Origin: Silvimonas sp. JCM 19000
GTDB taxonomy: Bacteria; Pseudomonadota; Gammaproteobacteria; Burkholderiales; Chitinibacteraceae
Assembly (NCBI GenBank): GCA_001313065.1
Contig: BBFD01000007.1
Span: 1-33,681, forward strand
Direction of reading: 5' to 3'
DNA: 33,681 nucleotides
The notes under the pieces were generated by a model. That model saw only the letters and a program-made list of their open reading frames with translations, did no database searches and was not told the origin of the DNA. Below, in pieces: positions 23,953-33,600 of the stretch (positions are counted from its first letter, which is position 1; each line of letters starts with the position of its first letter). Made by a program: the position numbers and the translations under genes.

Positions 23953-24210
23953 GCTTCGCTCTGGCAAAACACTGGCCGAAATCGAGCCATGCCCGAGGCC
24001 CACTATGCCGAATATGAAGCGTTTGCCGCACTCGAGCCCATCGGCATGCACCGTGCCGACTTCAATACGGGTCTGATGGTGGCAAACATCATGTCGGCAC
24101 TGGCGGGCGGCAAGCATGCGCCGCGTGACTACATGCCGTTTCAGCACCGCCGCGAGGAGATGGAATTCGTAGACGAGTTCCTGATGCAGGGCGATGTCGT
24201 AATCGGGTAG
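23919..24210 (+). pseudogene. T domain of tail assembly chaperone GT (reached by frameshift)
   Basis: The T part begins after the slippery run and reads RRRFQLQLSFALGKTLAEIE, then AMPEAHYAEYEAFAALEPIG and HRADFNTGLMVANIMSALAG. This matches the lambda gpT-type domain (aromatic EYxA...EP.G...R.D) that binds the tape measure. Two single G bases appear to be missing (near 23965 and 23985); as printed only the part from ATG 23989 to the stop at 24210 is open. Made only as the GT fusion in related phages. Confidence 0.7.
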
Positions 24211-24226
24211 AAAAAAGGAAAAAGGC

Positions 24227-26978
24227 ATGGCAGGCGATCTGGGTAGTTTGAACATCCTGCTCAGCCTCGACATGAGCGAGTTTACCGGGCCGCTCTCGAA
24301 AGCCGAGACGCAGGCCCGGGCTTCGACCAGCAAGATCGCGGCTGGCGTGGATACGATCAGCAAGAGCACAAAGGCCGCATCGGAGTCGATGCACAGCTTT
24401 AGCCTCGATTCGATGCAGGCGCGGCGCGAATTGATGGTGCTGGCCCATGAAGCCAGTCAGGGGTCGTGGAAGAACTTCGCGGGCTCGCTCATGGTGCTGG
24501 CCGAGGCCACCGACGCTTTGTCGGCGGTCATGAGTCCGGCTGGCCTCGCAATCGGGGCCTTCGTTGGTGCGCTCGCGCTGGCAGGCGCACAGATCTATCA
24601 CGGCCATGAAGACTGGGTCGCATTAAACAAAGCCGTCACTAGCACGGGCGGGGCGGTCGGCCTGACCGCTGAGCAGATCGACAAGCTAGCGCCCAGCGTG
24701 GCGGCAGCCGGCGGCTCAATCAGCGATTCGGAAAAGGCGCTGATCGCACTGACCGCCACCGGCCGCATCAGTGGCGACCAGTTGACCGACTTTGGCCGCA
24801 TCGCGGTCGAGATGGCGCACGACACCGGCGACAGCATTGAAAAGGTGGCGGAAAATCTGGCGGGCCTCAGTGATGACGCCGTTAAATGGGCCGAGGATTA
24901 CAACAAGCAACACCATTTCTTGACGGCCTCCCAATATGATCTTGTGAAGGCACTGCAAGATACTGGCGACACCGCCGGCGCCGCAAAAGCGGTGGTCAAC
25001 TCGCTGGAAGAAGCGCACGCGCGGATGTCCAGCACCGGCGTCGAACAAGTGGGCTTGCTCGAAAAAAAGCTGGAACGGACTGGTCGGCACACTTCAGAGT
25101 GCAAAGCACTGGCTGGGCGAAATCGGGAAGCCGGATACAACGGCCGACCTTATCAAGGATCAGACGGACAAACTGAAAGATGTCGATGCCCGGCTGCAGG
25201 CCGCCCGCGCCAGCAATAACCAGCAGGCGATCGGACAGCTTGAGGCGTGGCGGCAAAGCATACTGAAAGAGATCACGCCAGAACTTGATCGGTTGAAGGC
25301 GCTGCAGGCAAAGCAAAGCGGTAATGCGGCTGCCAACGCCAACACGGCCGCTGGTGGTGATCTGGCCGTCAAGCTGGGCGCCTACAACGACGACCGTCGT
25401 TATGCGACGCCCGATCAACAGCACCAGCTGGACACGCAGAGCGAAAACAATCGCTGGGCCACGATCAATGCCCAGTACGCCAAATACGTCGCCGGCAATG
25501 ACGCGATCACCAAACAGTTTGCCGCTGGCACGAAGCAATACCAGACGGCCGTGGCGGATCGCAGCAAGATCGAAGCAGATTACGCGGCCGGGCTAGCCCG
25601 GCATCAAGACAACCTCAAGCATATTGATGAGCAGTACGCCAAAAGCCAGAACCACGGCAGTGACAACGCGCTGAATGCTCAGCTGACGAAGCTGGATGCG
25701 CAGGCCAAGGCGGTCGAGGACGGGCTCAAGTCGTCGCTGGAGCACATCAAAAGCCTCCGTGATCAAGGCGTCTACTCCGCGCAAGAGGCGCTGGACAAGA
25801 GTCACGAGGCTCGCGTCAAGGCGCTCAAAGATGAACTGGACATCGTCTCTCAGGAAGAGGGTGTTGCCGCCGGTAAAAAAGCAGCTGTCGGCGCTGGCCA
25901 AATACCAGGCAAGGCCAAGCAGCTGCGGGACGCCATGCTGGATGAGCAGAAGTCCTATACCGACGACACGGCCACGCTGGCAAAGCAGCAGCAGGCCAAC
26001 ATCAATGCCTACTCCGCGTCGCTGGACAAGTTGCTGCAGGCCCGCAAGGCAGCGGCTGATTCCAGCGTTGCCGCCGTTGGCATGGGCTCGTTCCAGCGCG
26101 ACCAGGCCAACAAACAGGATGAGATCCAGAAAGACTGGGCCGACCGCTACAGCGAATTGACGCTGAAGCGCCAGACCCATCCCAAGGAATTCAGCGACCA
26201 TGAGTACCAGTCCGAACTGAAGGCGCTGGGCGATTACGAAAACCAGCGTGTCGCGATGGAGCAGGACACCACCGACCGATTGCTGGCCGCACAAGGCGAC
26301 TGGACGAACGGAGCGAAGCGGGCGCTGGACAACTACGCGACCAGCGCGGCGGACGTGGCATCGCAGACCGAAGGGCTGTTCAACGATGCGTTTTCCGGCA
26401 TGGAAGATGCGCTGGTGACGTTCGCAACGACCGGCTCGCTCAGCTTCAAGAGCATGGCTGATTCGATCATCAAAGACCTTGCGCGCATGGCGGCCAAAGC
26501 GGCCACCAATCAGCTGTTCCAGCTTGGCGCAACGCTGGTTCAGTCCTACTTCGCCGATACAACGCCGTCCGGACTGAACGCGAACATCACGCTGCCCTAC
26601 AACGCGGACTACGACACATCGTCGGCCAGCGTGGGCGGGACGGAGCAATACCCCTGCTTGCCGGCGCGCGCGCCACGGGCGGCTCAACCGATGCCGGATC
26701 GGCTATCTGATCGGCGAGCGTGGCCCGGAAGTGTTCGTGCCCGACGTGTCGGGCAAGGTGGTGCCGAATAACAGGCTGTCCAGCCTGGGCGGGGGCGATA
26801 CGCATATCAGTACCACGATCCAGCTGAGCGACAGCGGCGCGTCGTCGCAAACCACGGGCGATTCAACGGCCAACGCCAAAGCGCTCGCGGACTTGGTGAA
26901 TACGCAGGTGCAGGCCGTACTGGCACGCGAGCAGCGTCAGGGCGGCGTGCTGTGGCGCATGAAAAAAACGGAGGTTAA
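24227..26978 (+). pseudogene. Tail tape measure protein, frameshifted as printed
   Basis: About 917 residues, the longest tail gene before J. MAGDLGSLNILLSLDMSEFT is a typical start. A hydrophobic stretch (PAGLAIGAFVGALALAGAQI, about 103-122) and then a long helical, coiled, Gln/Ala/Lys-rich middle follow. The C-terminal block has LFNDAFSGMEDALVTFATTG and AYLIGERGPEVFVPD, diagnostic for lambda gpH-type tape measures. Frame breaks: the A7 run at 25061-25067 (six A give LEKSWNGLVGTLQS), near 26640 and near 26706 (one base missing each), and the A7 run at 26962-26968, after which the stop is TAA 26976-26978. Length sets tail length; also part of the DNA-injection path. Confidence 0.88.
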
Positions 26979-26981
26979 AGC

Positions 26982-27317
26982 GTGCCCGAAACTTTTACGT
27001 GGAGTCCGCTGCTTAACGGGCAAGGCACAACCACCTTGCGCACGCAAAAGGCGCAATTTGGCGATGGCTACAGCCAGATCGCTGCGGATGGCCTGAACAA
27101 CATCACGCAGTCGTGGCCGGTTTCGTTTACCGGTGGCGCGGACAAGATCCAGGCGATCCGAGATTTTCTGGAGCAGCACGCGGGCAGCGCGTCGTTCTAC
27201 TGGACGCCGCCGCTGGGCAAACAAGGGCTGTACCGCGCCGCCAGCTATACGCTGAATCCGCTCGGCGCCGGCAAGTACACGTTATCGACCACTTTTGATC
27301 AGAGCTTTGCGCCATGA
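26982..27317 (+). CDS. Minor tail protein M (lambda gpM-like)
   Basis: 111 residues from a GTG at 26982. PETFTWSPLLNGQGTTTLRT, then FGDGYSQIAADGLNNITQSW, and FLEQHAGSASFYWTPP are the gpM-family blocks. The family forms part of the tail-tip complex. It starts directly after the tape measure and overlaps L by four bases. Confidence 0.9.
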   Translation: MPETFTWSPLLNGQGTTTLRTQKAQFGDGYSQIAADGLNNITQSWPVSFTGGADKIQAIRDFLEQHAGSASFYWTPPLGKQGLYRAASYTLNPLGAGKYTLSTTFDQSFAP

Positions 27318-28012
27318 GCATCACCGCAGACGTACAGAAGCTTGAGCCGGGTGCGCTGATTGAGTTGTTCGAGCTGGACGCGACGCAGATCGGTGGCGAT
27401 CTGCTGCGCTTTCATGCCAACACCGTCGTCGGTTCGATCTGGTGGCAAGACAACGAGTACAGTGCCTGGCCAGTGCAAGCCGAGGGCTTTGCGCGCACGT
27501 CAGACAGTCAGCAGCCGTCGCCGGTGCTGTCGGTCGGCAATGTGCAGGGCACGATTTCGGCACTGTGCATTTATCTTGATGACCTGGTGGGTGCGCAGGT
27601 CGTGCGCCGGCTGACTTTCGGGCGTTATCTCGATGCGCGCAACTTTGCCGACGGCAACCCGGAAGCGGACCCGGCGCAGGAATTTCCGCCGGAAATCTGG
27701 CTGATCGAGCAGAAGACCAGCGAGACCAGCGAGGCGGTTGCGTTCCAGCTGAGTTCGGCGCTCGACTTCAACGGGATCCAGTTGCCGCGCCGGCAGATCA
27801 TCGCGAACGTGTGCGGCTGGCTGGCTATTGGCGGTTATCGCGGCACGTATTGCGGTTACACCGGTACGAAGTATTTCGACAGCATGGGCAATGCCGTATC
27901 CGATCCGGCACTGGATCGCTGCGGCGGTTGCCTGTCGGATTGCAAGGCGCGGTTTGGCGACAACAACGAGCTGCCCTTTGGTAGTTTCCCAGCAGCGGAC
28001 CTGACGCGATGA
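27314..28012 (+). CDS. Minor tail protein L (lambda gpL-like, iron-sulfur)
   Basis: 232 residues, intact. It opens MSITADVQKLEPGALIELFE, and carries PEIWLIEQKTSETSEAVAFQ in the middle. Four cysteines near the C-terminus (VCGWL, TYCGYTG, CGGCLSDC region) are conserved in gpL and, in lambda, hold an iron-sulfur cluster. Five Cys are visible in this region. Role: tail-tip hub assembly. The stop overlaps the K start (ATGA). Confidence 0.9.
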   Translation: MSITADVQKLEPGALIELFELDATQIGGDLLRFHANTVVGSIWWQDNEYSAWPVQAEGFARTSDSQQPSPVLSVGNVQGTISALCIYLDDLVGAQVVRRLTFGRYLDARNFADGNPEADPAQEFPPEIWLIEQKTSETSEAVAFQLSSALDFNGIQLPRRQIIANVCGWLAIGGYRGTYCGYTGTKYFDSMGNAVSDPALDRCGGCLSDCKARFGDNNELPFGSFPAADLTR

Positions 28013-28757
28013 ACGAAACAACGATAGCGGCGATGCGCGAGCACGCCAAAGCGGATTACCCGCGCGAGGCCTGCGGCTGGTGGTGATCGTCAAAGGGCGA
28101 GAGCGTTACTGGCGCTGCCGCAATCTGGCTGTCGGCACCGATCAGTTTCGTCTTGATCCTCAGGATTACGCTGCGGCCGAAGATGCCGGCGAGATCGTCG
28201 CGGTGGTTCACAGCCACCCCGACGAGGACGCCCGGCCGAGCGATGCAGACCGCGTTGCGTGCGAGGCCTCGGGCTTGCCCTGGCTGATTGTTTCAGTCCG
28301 GCCCACAGTCGGTGGCGAACTCGACGCCAGCCAGATCGTACGCTTTGAGCCGGAAGGGTTTGAGGCGCCGCTGGTGGGGCGGCCGTTTGTGCATGGCGTG
28401 CTGGATTGCTATTCGCTGGTGCGCGACTGGTACAGGCGTGAGCTGGGCATCGAGCTGAAAGACTTTGCGCGTAGCGATGGCTGGTGGGATCGCGGCGAGG
28501 ATTTGTACATGCGCCATTTTGCCGAAGCCGGCATGGTGGAGGTAACGGGCGAGCTGCAGCGTGGCGACGTAATCCTGATGCAGATCAGGTCGCCTGAGAA
28601 TGCCAACCATGCTGCGGTTTACCTTGGTGACGGCGCGATTCTGCATCACCTGCACGGGCGGCTCTCCAGTCGCGATTCTTATGTGCCGTGGCAGCATCTC
28701 ACACGCGGTGTGCTCCGCCATGGGTATGCCGGCGCTGCGGCCGCGCCGGTTGTATAG
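28009..28757 (+). pseudogene. Tail tip protein K: JAMM plus NlpC/P60 peptidase, one frameshift
   Basis: ATG 28009 gives MNETTIAAMREHAKADYPRE; the frame breaks near 28071. One added C gives ACGLVVIVKGRERYWRC, and the rest is open. Two domains are visible. An N-terminal Mov34/JAMM type has VVHSHPDEDARPSDAD (HxHP...SxxD). A C-terminal NlpC/P60 cysteine peptidase has Cys in GVLDCYSLVRDW, His in NHAAVYLG and a following His in HHLHG. About 249 residues, normal for gpK-like proteins. Expected action: cutting peptidoglycan at the tail tip, and tail assembly. Confidence 0.88.
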
Positions 28758-28791
28758 ATCGACCGATGCGTCAGTGCCGATCCACTTTGTC

Positions 28792-29523
28792 TCAGGCGTC
28801 CTTTTTTCGATTTCACGCGAGCGCGGGTAACGATCCCTGCAAGGCCCAGTCCCATTAATGCCCAGGTTTCCGGTTCCGGTACAGGCGCGGCCCAAAGCTC
28901 GATTTCTGTGTTGGCGTGTAAAACGAACTTGTCGGTGCCATCGGTGTTGAAAGCGGGCAGGTTAAACGTGAACACGCCCGCGTGTTCCTCGTACTCGCCG
29001 TCAAAGGGCGCATCTGCCAGGTCTCGACGTAGCCTGGCTGTGAGTAGCCGCGTTCCAGAGGCGTATTCAAGGTGGTGGTTGCATTGAGTACGGCAAGTGA
29101 AAGGTAAGGTGAACTAAGCACCTTGCCCGGAAGGTTAAGCGACGCGTCTGCATATGCAACGATGTCGTACTGGAAAGTAATCTGTCCCGCAACGCCGTTG
29201 GTATGCAACTCTTGAAGTAGTTGTACGAAACTCTGGGATTCGGGGCCGGGGACGCCGGTCTGCAGGATCGAGAGGGAGCCTCCGGTGGAATCAGTCGCGA
29301 GATTCATTTCGAAGGTCGAATAGTCGTCAGAATGAGTGATTACGGGTGCTACTGCCAGCGTGGTGTCGTCATGCGAGATAAAAGGCGCCGTTGTCGACGT
29401 GAGCGCCAGATCGGGCGAAAAGCTCCAGTTCAGCGAGATAGAACTGTAAAGCGGGCTGGCATGGGCGGGAATGGCTGCTATTGCTAAAGAAAGCACCAGT
29501 GCGGACCGGACAATAAGATTCAT
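28792..29523 (-). pseudogene. PEP-CTERM sorting-domain protein encoded inside the tail operon (moron)
   Basis: ATG 29523 has GGAG eight bases upstream. A signal peptide (MNLIVRSALVLSLAIAAIPA, then HAS) leads to a secreted beta-rich domain starting LNWSFSPDLALTS. The C-terminus is a full PEP-CTERM signal: VPEPETWALMGLGLAGIVTR followed by basic residues. One C appears to be missing near 29012; the A6 run at about 28802-28807, if five, gives an end SKKDA with TGA at 28792-28794. About 244 residues. It is related over its length to the host gene at 1807-2503 (WSF.PDL start, STGGS, LHT.G.AG..T..Y, PEPETWAL.GLGL). It is transcribed against the tail genes between K and I, so it needs its own promoter. 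It would depend on a host exosortase. Confidence 0.85.
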
Positions 29524-29553
29524 GATGCTGACTCCAGAAAAGAACAACGAGGG

Positions 29554-29581
29554 CTGCGCAAGTGTCTGACTCGAATCAGAC
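29554..29581 (-). promoter_or_regulatory. Upstream element and palindrome of the prophage PEP-CTERM gene
   Basis: CTGCGCAAGT at 29554-29563 lies 30 bases before the start codon, repeating the 10-mer found upstream of the host copy. Directly next to it is a dyad with 6-bp arms (GTCTGA at 29564-29569, TCAGAC at 29576-29581). A regulator binding site is inferred; no sigma-54 or strong sigma-70 boxes are evident. Confidence 0.45.
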
Positions 29582-29710
29582 GTGTGGCTTTCTGATGTTA
29601 GAGTATTTCTTTGCGCCTCGGGCGCACGAATCTGACCGCTGGGCAGCGCGCTCGCCCCGTCCGATAGCTGGCCGCGCCAGCCGAATAAGGACAATGTCCT
29701 ACATACTCGT

Positions 29711-29995
29711 GTGGCCCAGAAGGACATGCTGTGGCAGTTTTGGTTGGATCAGAATGGACTGATCTGCGCTTTCACTTCTGGAATTTCAGTCATGCCTCTT
29801 AAATTCTCAGCCGCGCACAAGGCTGCATATGATGCACACTTTGCTGCGCTGGACGCATATAGAAAGGCTCTTCTTGATCCGGGCGTCGACCCTGAGCACT
29901 GCCTGGAGTTACTGGAGGCGCAGCAAACCACCTTTGCGGTCTGGATGGAATTGTGCGAGCACGACTACGGCCTCGCTGACCCACCGGAGCGATAG
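29711..29995 (+). CDS. Hypothetical protein, up to 94 aa
   Basis: The frame is open from a GTG at 29711. An inner start at ATG 29791 gives a 67-residue, soluble, helical protein (MPLKFSAAHKAAYDAHFAAL, CLELLEAQQTTFAVWMELCE). No good Shine-Dalgarno is visible at either start, and I recognise no family. It shares the gap between K and I with the PEP-CTERM gene and is followed by a terminator, so the two could be one inserted accessory segment. Confidence 0.45.
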   Translation: MAQKDMLWQFWLDQNGLICAFTSGISVMPLKFSAAHKAAYDAHFAALDAYRKALLDPGVDPEHCLELLEAQQTTFAVWMELCEHDYGLADPPER

Positions 29996-30054
29996 GGCAA
30001 AGCCGGGTCAGCAGGATGACTGACCCGCTCCCGTTTACGCATCCTGATTCGTTC

Positions 30055-30080
30055 AAGCCCGCATTTGCGGGCTTTTTTTT
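30055..30080 (+). terminator. Intrinsic terminator between the inserted segment and tail gene I
   Basis: A perfect 7-bp stem (AGCCCGC/GCGGGCT, loop ATTT) is followed by T8, 15 bases before the start of I. It would block late transcription into I and J unless the polymerase is antiterminated. Confidence 0.85.
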
Positions 30081-30094
30081 ATTGGTCACGCTAA

Positions 30095-30669
30095 ATGCAG
30101 ATACTCCGAAATATCCGTCTCTATGGCGCGCTAGGCGCGCGTTTTGGTCGCGTTCACAAGCTGGCCGTGGCCAGTGTCTCGGAAGCCATGCGCGCGCTGT
30201 CTGTGCTGCTACCCGGCTTCGAGCAGGAACTGATGCAAAGCCGCGATCGTGCGTCGGCTATGCCGTGTTTCACGGCAAACGAAATATCAGCAGCGACGAA
30301 TTGCACCATCCAACTGGCTGCGACATCCGCATCGCGCCGATGCTCACGGGTAGCAAGCGGGGAGGTCTGTTCCAGATCGTGCTGGGCGCAGTGCTGATCG
30401 CGGCCAGCTTTGTACCTGGCCTCAGTGCATTCGCTCCTGTCCTGTTGCACATGGGCCTGGCTATGGTCATGGGCGGGGTGGTGCAGATGCTCTCGCCGCA
30501 GGCGACGGGGTTAGGCACCGGCGACACTGGCGATAACGGAGCCAGTTACAACTTTAACGGCGCGGTAAACACACAGGCACAGGGCAATCCGGTGCCTTTG
30601 TTGTATGGGCGAATGATTGTCGGGTCGTCGGTGATCTCGGCAGGTATTTACGCGGAAGATCAGACATGA
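30095..30669 (+). pseudogene. Tail assembly protein I (lambda gpI-like), one frameshift
   Basis: MQILRNIRLYGALGARFGRV, then VASVSEAMRALSVLLPGFEQ, are the gpI-family N-terminus. After one missing G near 30258 the frame continues VGYAVFHGKRNISSDELHHP, then a hydrophobic segment (FQIVLGAVLIAASFVPGLSA...) and the typical end GNPVPLLYGRMIVGSSVISA GIYAEDQT. About 191 residues. Needed for tail-tip assembly with J. The stop overlaps the J start (ATGA). Confidence 0.87.
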
Positions 30670-33600
30670 GCGAAGCAAACGACAGCCTGCACAGCACGGC
30701 CTATATCAAGGTGCTTGATCTGGTTTCGGAAGGCCCGATCAAAGCTGGTGAACGGGCAGCAATCGGTTTATTTCGATGAAACGCCGCTGCAGAACCCGGA
30801 CGGCAGCTACAACTTTTCAGATGTGACCTTCGATTTCCGGCTGGGTACGCTCGACCAGCCTATATCTCCGGCCTGCCAGCGGTGGAGAACGAAATCTCCG
30901 TCTCGACCGAACTCAAGTCGGATCACGCGTGGTCGCATTCCGTGAGCAATACTCAGCTGTCCGCGGTGCGCGTGCGTTTGTCGGTGCCTTCGCTGATGCA
31001 GACCGATACTTCCACCGGAGACATGAATGGTTACAAAGTTGAATACGCCATTGACGTAGCGACCGATGGGGGCGCATTCGTCACGGTAATCACCGCGGCG
31101 TTCTCTGGTGAAATCGTCAACAAATACGAACGGACGCACCGCATCGATTTGCCTGCGGCGAAGGCGGGCTGGACTATTCGCGTGCGCCGGATCACGGCAA
31201 ACCGAAACAATGCCTATGTGTCCGATACAACGACCGTCGAGTCCATCACGGAAGTGATCGACGCAAAATTGCGCTATCCGATGTCAGCGCTGATGTTTTC
31301 CCAGCTGGACGCCAAACAGTTTTCAAATGTGCCGGCGCGGGCGTTTGATCTGTATGGGCGTATTTTGCAGGTGCCGTCCAATTACGATCCCGATACCCGT
31401 AGCTATGCGGGCATCTGGGACGGCACATTCAAGCTGGCGTACACCGACAACCCGGCGTGGATTTACTACGACCTGGTGCTTAATTATGTGTACGGCCTCG
31501 GCCGCTTGCTGACCGCCGCGCAGGTCGATCGCTGGGCGCTGTACCAGATCGCACAGCGCTGCGATGAGCTGGTCAGCGATGGCAAGGGAGGGCTTGAGCC
31601 GCGCTTTACCTGCAATGCGTACATCCAGACCCGCGCCGATGCGTACAAGCTGCTGCAGGATCTGGCCTCGGTCTTTCGTGGTGTCAGTTACTGGGGCGGC
31701 GGCAGCATCCAGACGCTGGCCGATATGCCGGTTGATCCGGTCTACACGTACACGGCCGCAAACGTGGTCGATGGCAAATTTACCTATGCGGGCAGCTCTC
31801 GTTCAACGCGCTACACCGTGGCGCTGGTGTCGTGGAATGACCCGTCCGACTTTTATCGCGCGAAGGTCGAATACGTCGAGGATCGCGACGGCATCGCGCG
31901 CTATGGCGTGGTACAGACTGAGCTAACGGCGTTTGGCTGCACCTCGCAGGGCCAGGCGCAGCGGCTGGGCAAATGGACGCTGCTGACTTCGCGGCTAGAA
32001 ACCTCGGCCGTGTCTTTTACGGTCGGCCTTGATTCGGCACTGGTCGGGCCGGGCAAGCTGGTGCGTATTGCAGACCCGAAACGTGCCGGCCGCCGCATCG
32101 GTGGCCGTGTGCGCAGTGCAACGGCCGATACGGTCGTGCTCGATCTGGCGCCGACCATCGCGGCGGGCGACAGCCTGACGGTGGCATTGCCCAGCGGCAT
32201 CAGCGAGACGCGTACGGTCAAGCTGGTCAGCGACAACGCGGTGACGGTCACGGCCGCATGGTCTGAGGCCGTACAGCCGGAAGCGGTCTGGGCCGTGGAA
32301 AGCAGCGCGCTGACCGCGCCGATTTACCGCATCGTGTCGATCACACAGAAAGAGGCGCTGCAGTTTGAAATCAACGCGGTGCAACATGAGCCGCAAAAGT
32401 TTGATGCGATCGACAACGGCACGCGCATCGATACGCGCCCGATCACGATCATCCCGCCGTCCGTGCAGCCGGCCCCGGCGAGCGTCACGCTCAGCACGCA
32501 CACGGTGATCGATCAGGGCATTGCCAGTACGGTGATGACGATGGCCTGGCCGACCACCGACAAGGCGATCGCGTACGACGTTGAGTACAAGAAAGACGAC
32601 AACAACTGGGTAACGCTGCCGCGCACGGGCGCGCTCAATGCCGAAGTGGCTGGCATTTATGCGGGCCAGTACATGGCGCGCGTGCGGGCGGTCAATGCCC
32701 TCGGCGTGTCCTCCGCCCCGACCCAGTCGGTGCTGACCAGCCTGACCGGCAAGACCACGCCGCCGGCCGTGCCGCTGTTCCTGCGCACGACGCCGGGCGT
32801 GTTCAGCATCGATCTTGAATGGGGCTTTCCGGACGGCGCGACCGATACGCTGTACACCGAAATCTGGACGGCAACGAACGACAACCTTGCCACCGCAAAT
32901 CCGCTCGGCAATTACGCCTATCCGCAGACCACGCATACCGTCATGGGTGTCGAAGTCGGCGTGACCTGGTATTACTGGGCGCGGCTGGTGGATCGCAGCG
33001 GCAACGTCGGCGCGTGGTATCCATCCGGCGCCGGCGTGGCCGGGGCAGCGACCACGGTCGAGTCGGACATCATCAAGGTCATCGGCAGATCGGCCCGGAG
33101 CGGCTGACGCCTGATCTGCTGCAGCAGATGGACAAGGTCGACCAGCTCGATGACGACGTCGACGCGTTGAATGCACAGATTGCGCAGATCAACACGTCGC
33201 TGCCGGACATCAGCGGGCGGCTTGACCTGGTCGACTCGGCCAGCGACGCGGCCGCATCTGCCGCCATCGAGCTCGCGACCAAGGCGGCGGAAGCGATCGC
33301 CGGGTTGCGTCGCGAGAAGGCCATCAGCGACGCGACGATCGATGTCGACCCGGACACGGGCCTGATTTCGTTAAAAGTCACCGCGCCGGTGATTGATGAC
33401 GTGTCGGCCCGCGTGCGCACCATTGAAATCACGATGAACGCGCAGACCGGCAAGCTGACGCAAGTGGTGTCGGATGTATCGGGGCAGGGGACGCGGCTCA
33501 CCGCCGCCGAAAGCCTGATCACGCAGCTGGCCAACAGCCTGAGCCTTAAAGTCGATGCGGTGTATGTCGACAACGCGTTGAGCGCGGTCAACAGCGGTAC

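Noticed and set aside
25593..26687. 364-codon minus-strand frame opposite the tape measure gene
   Set aside because: Composition is that of an antisense frame and the plus-strand tape measure reading is well supported.
31995..33176. Long open frame (393 codons) on the minus strand opposite J
   Set aside because: It is the antisense shadow of the J coding frame in GC-rich DNA: Arg/His-rich, no ribosome binding site, no recognisable domain.
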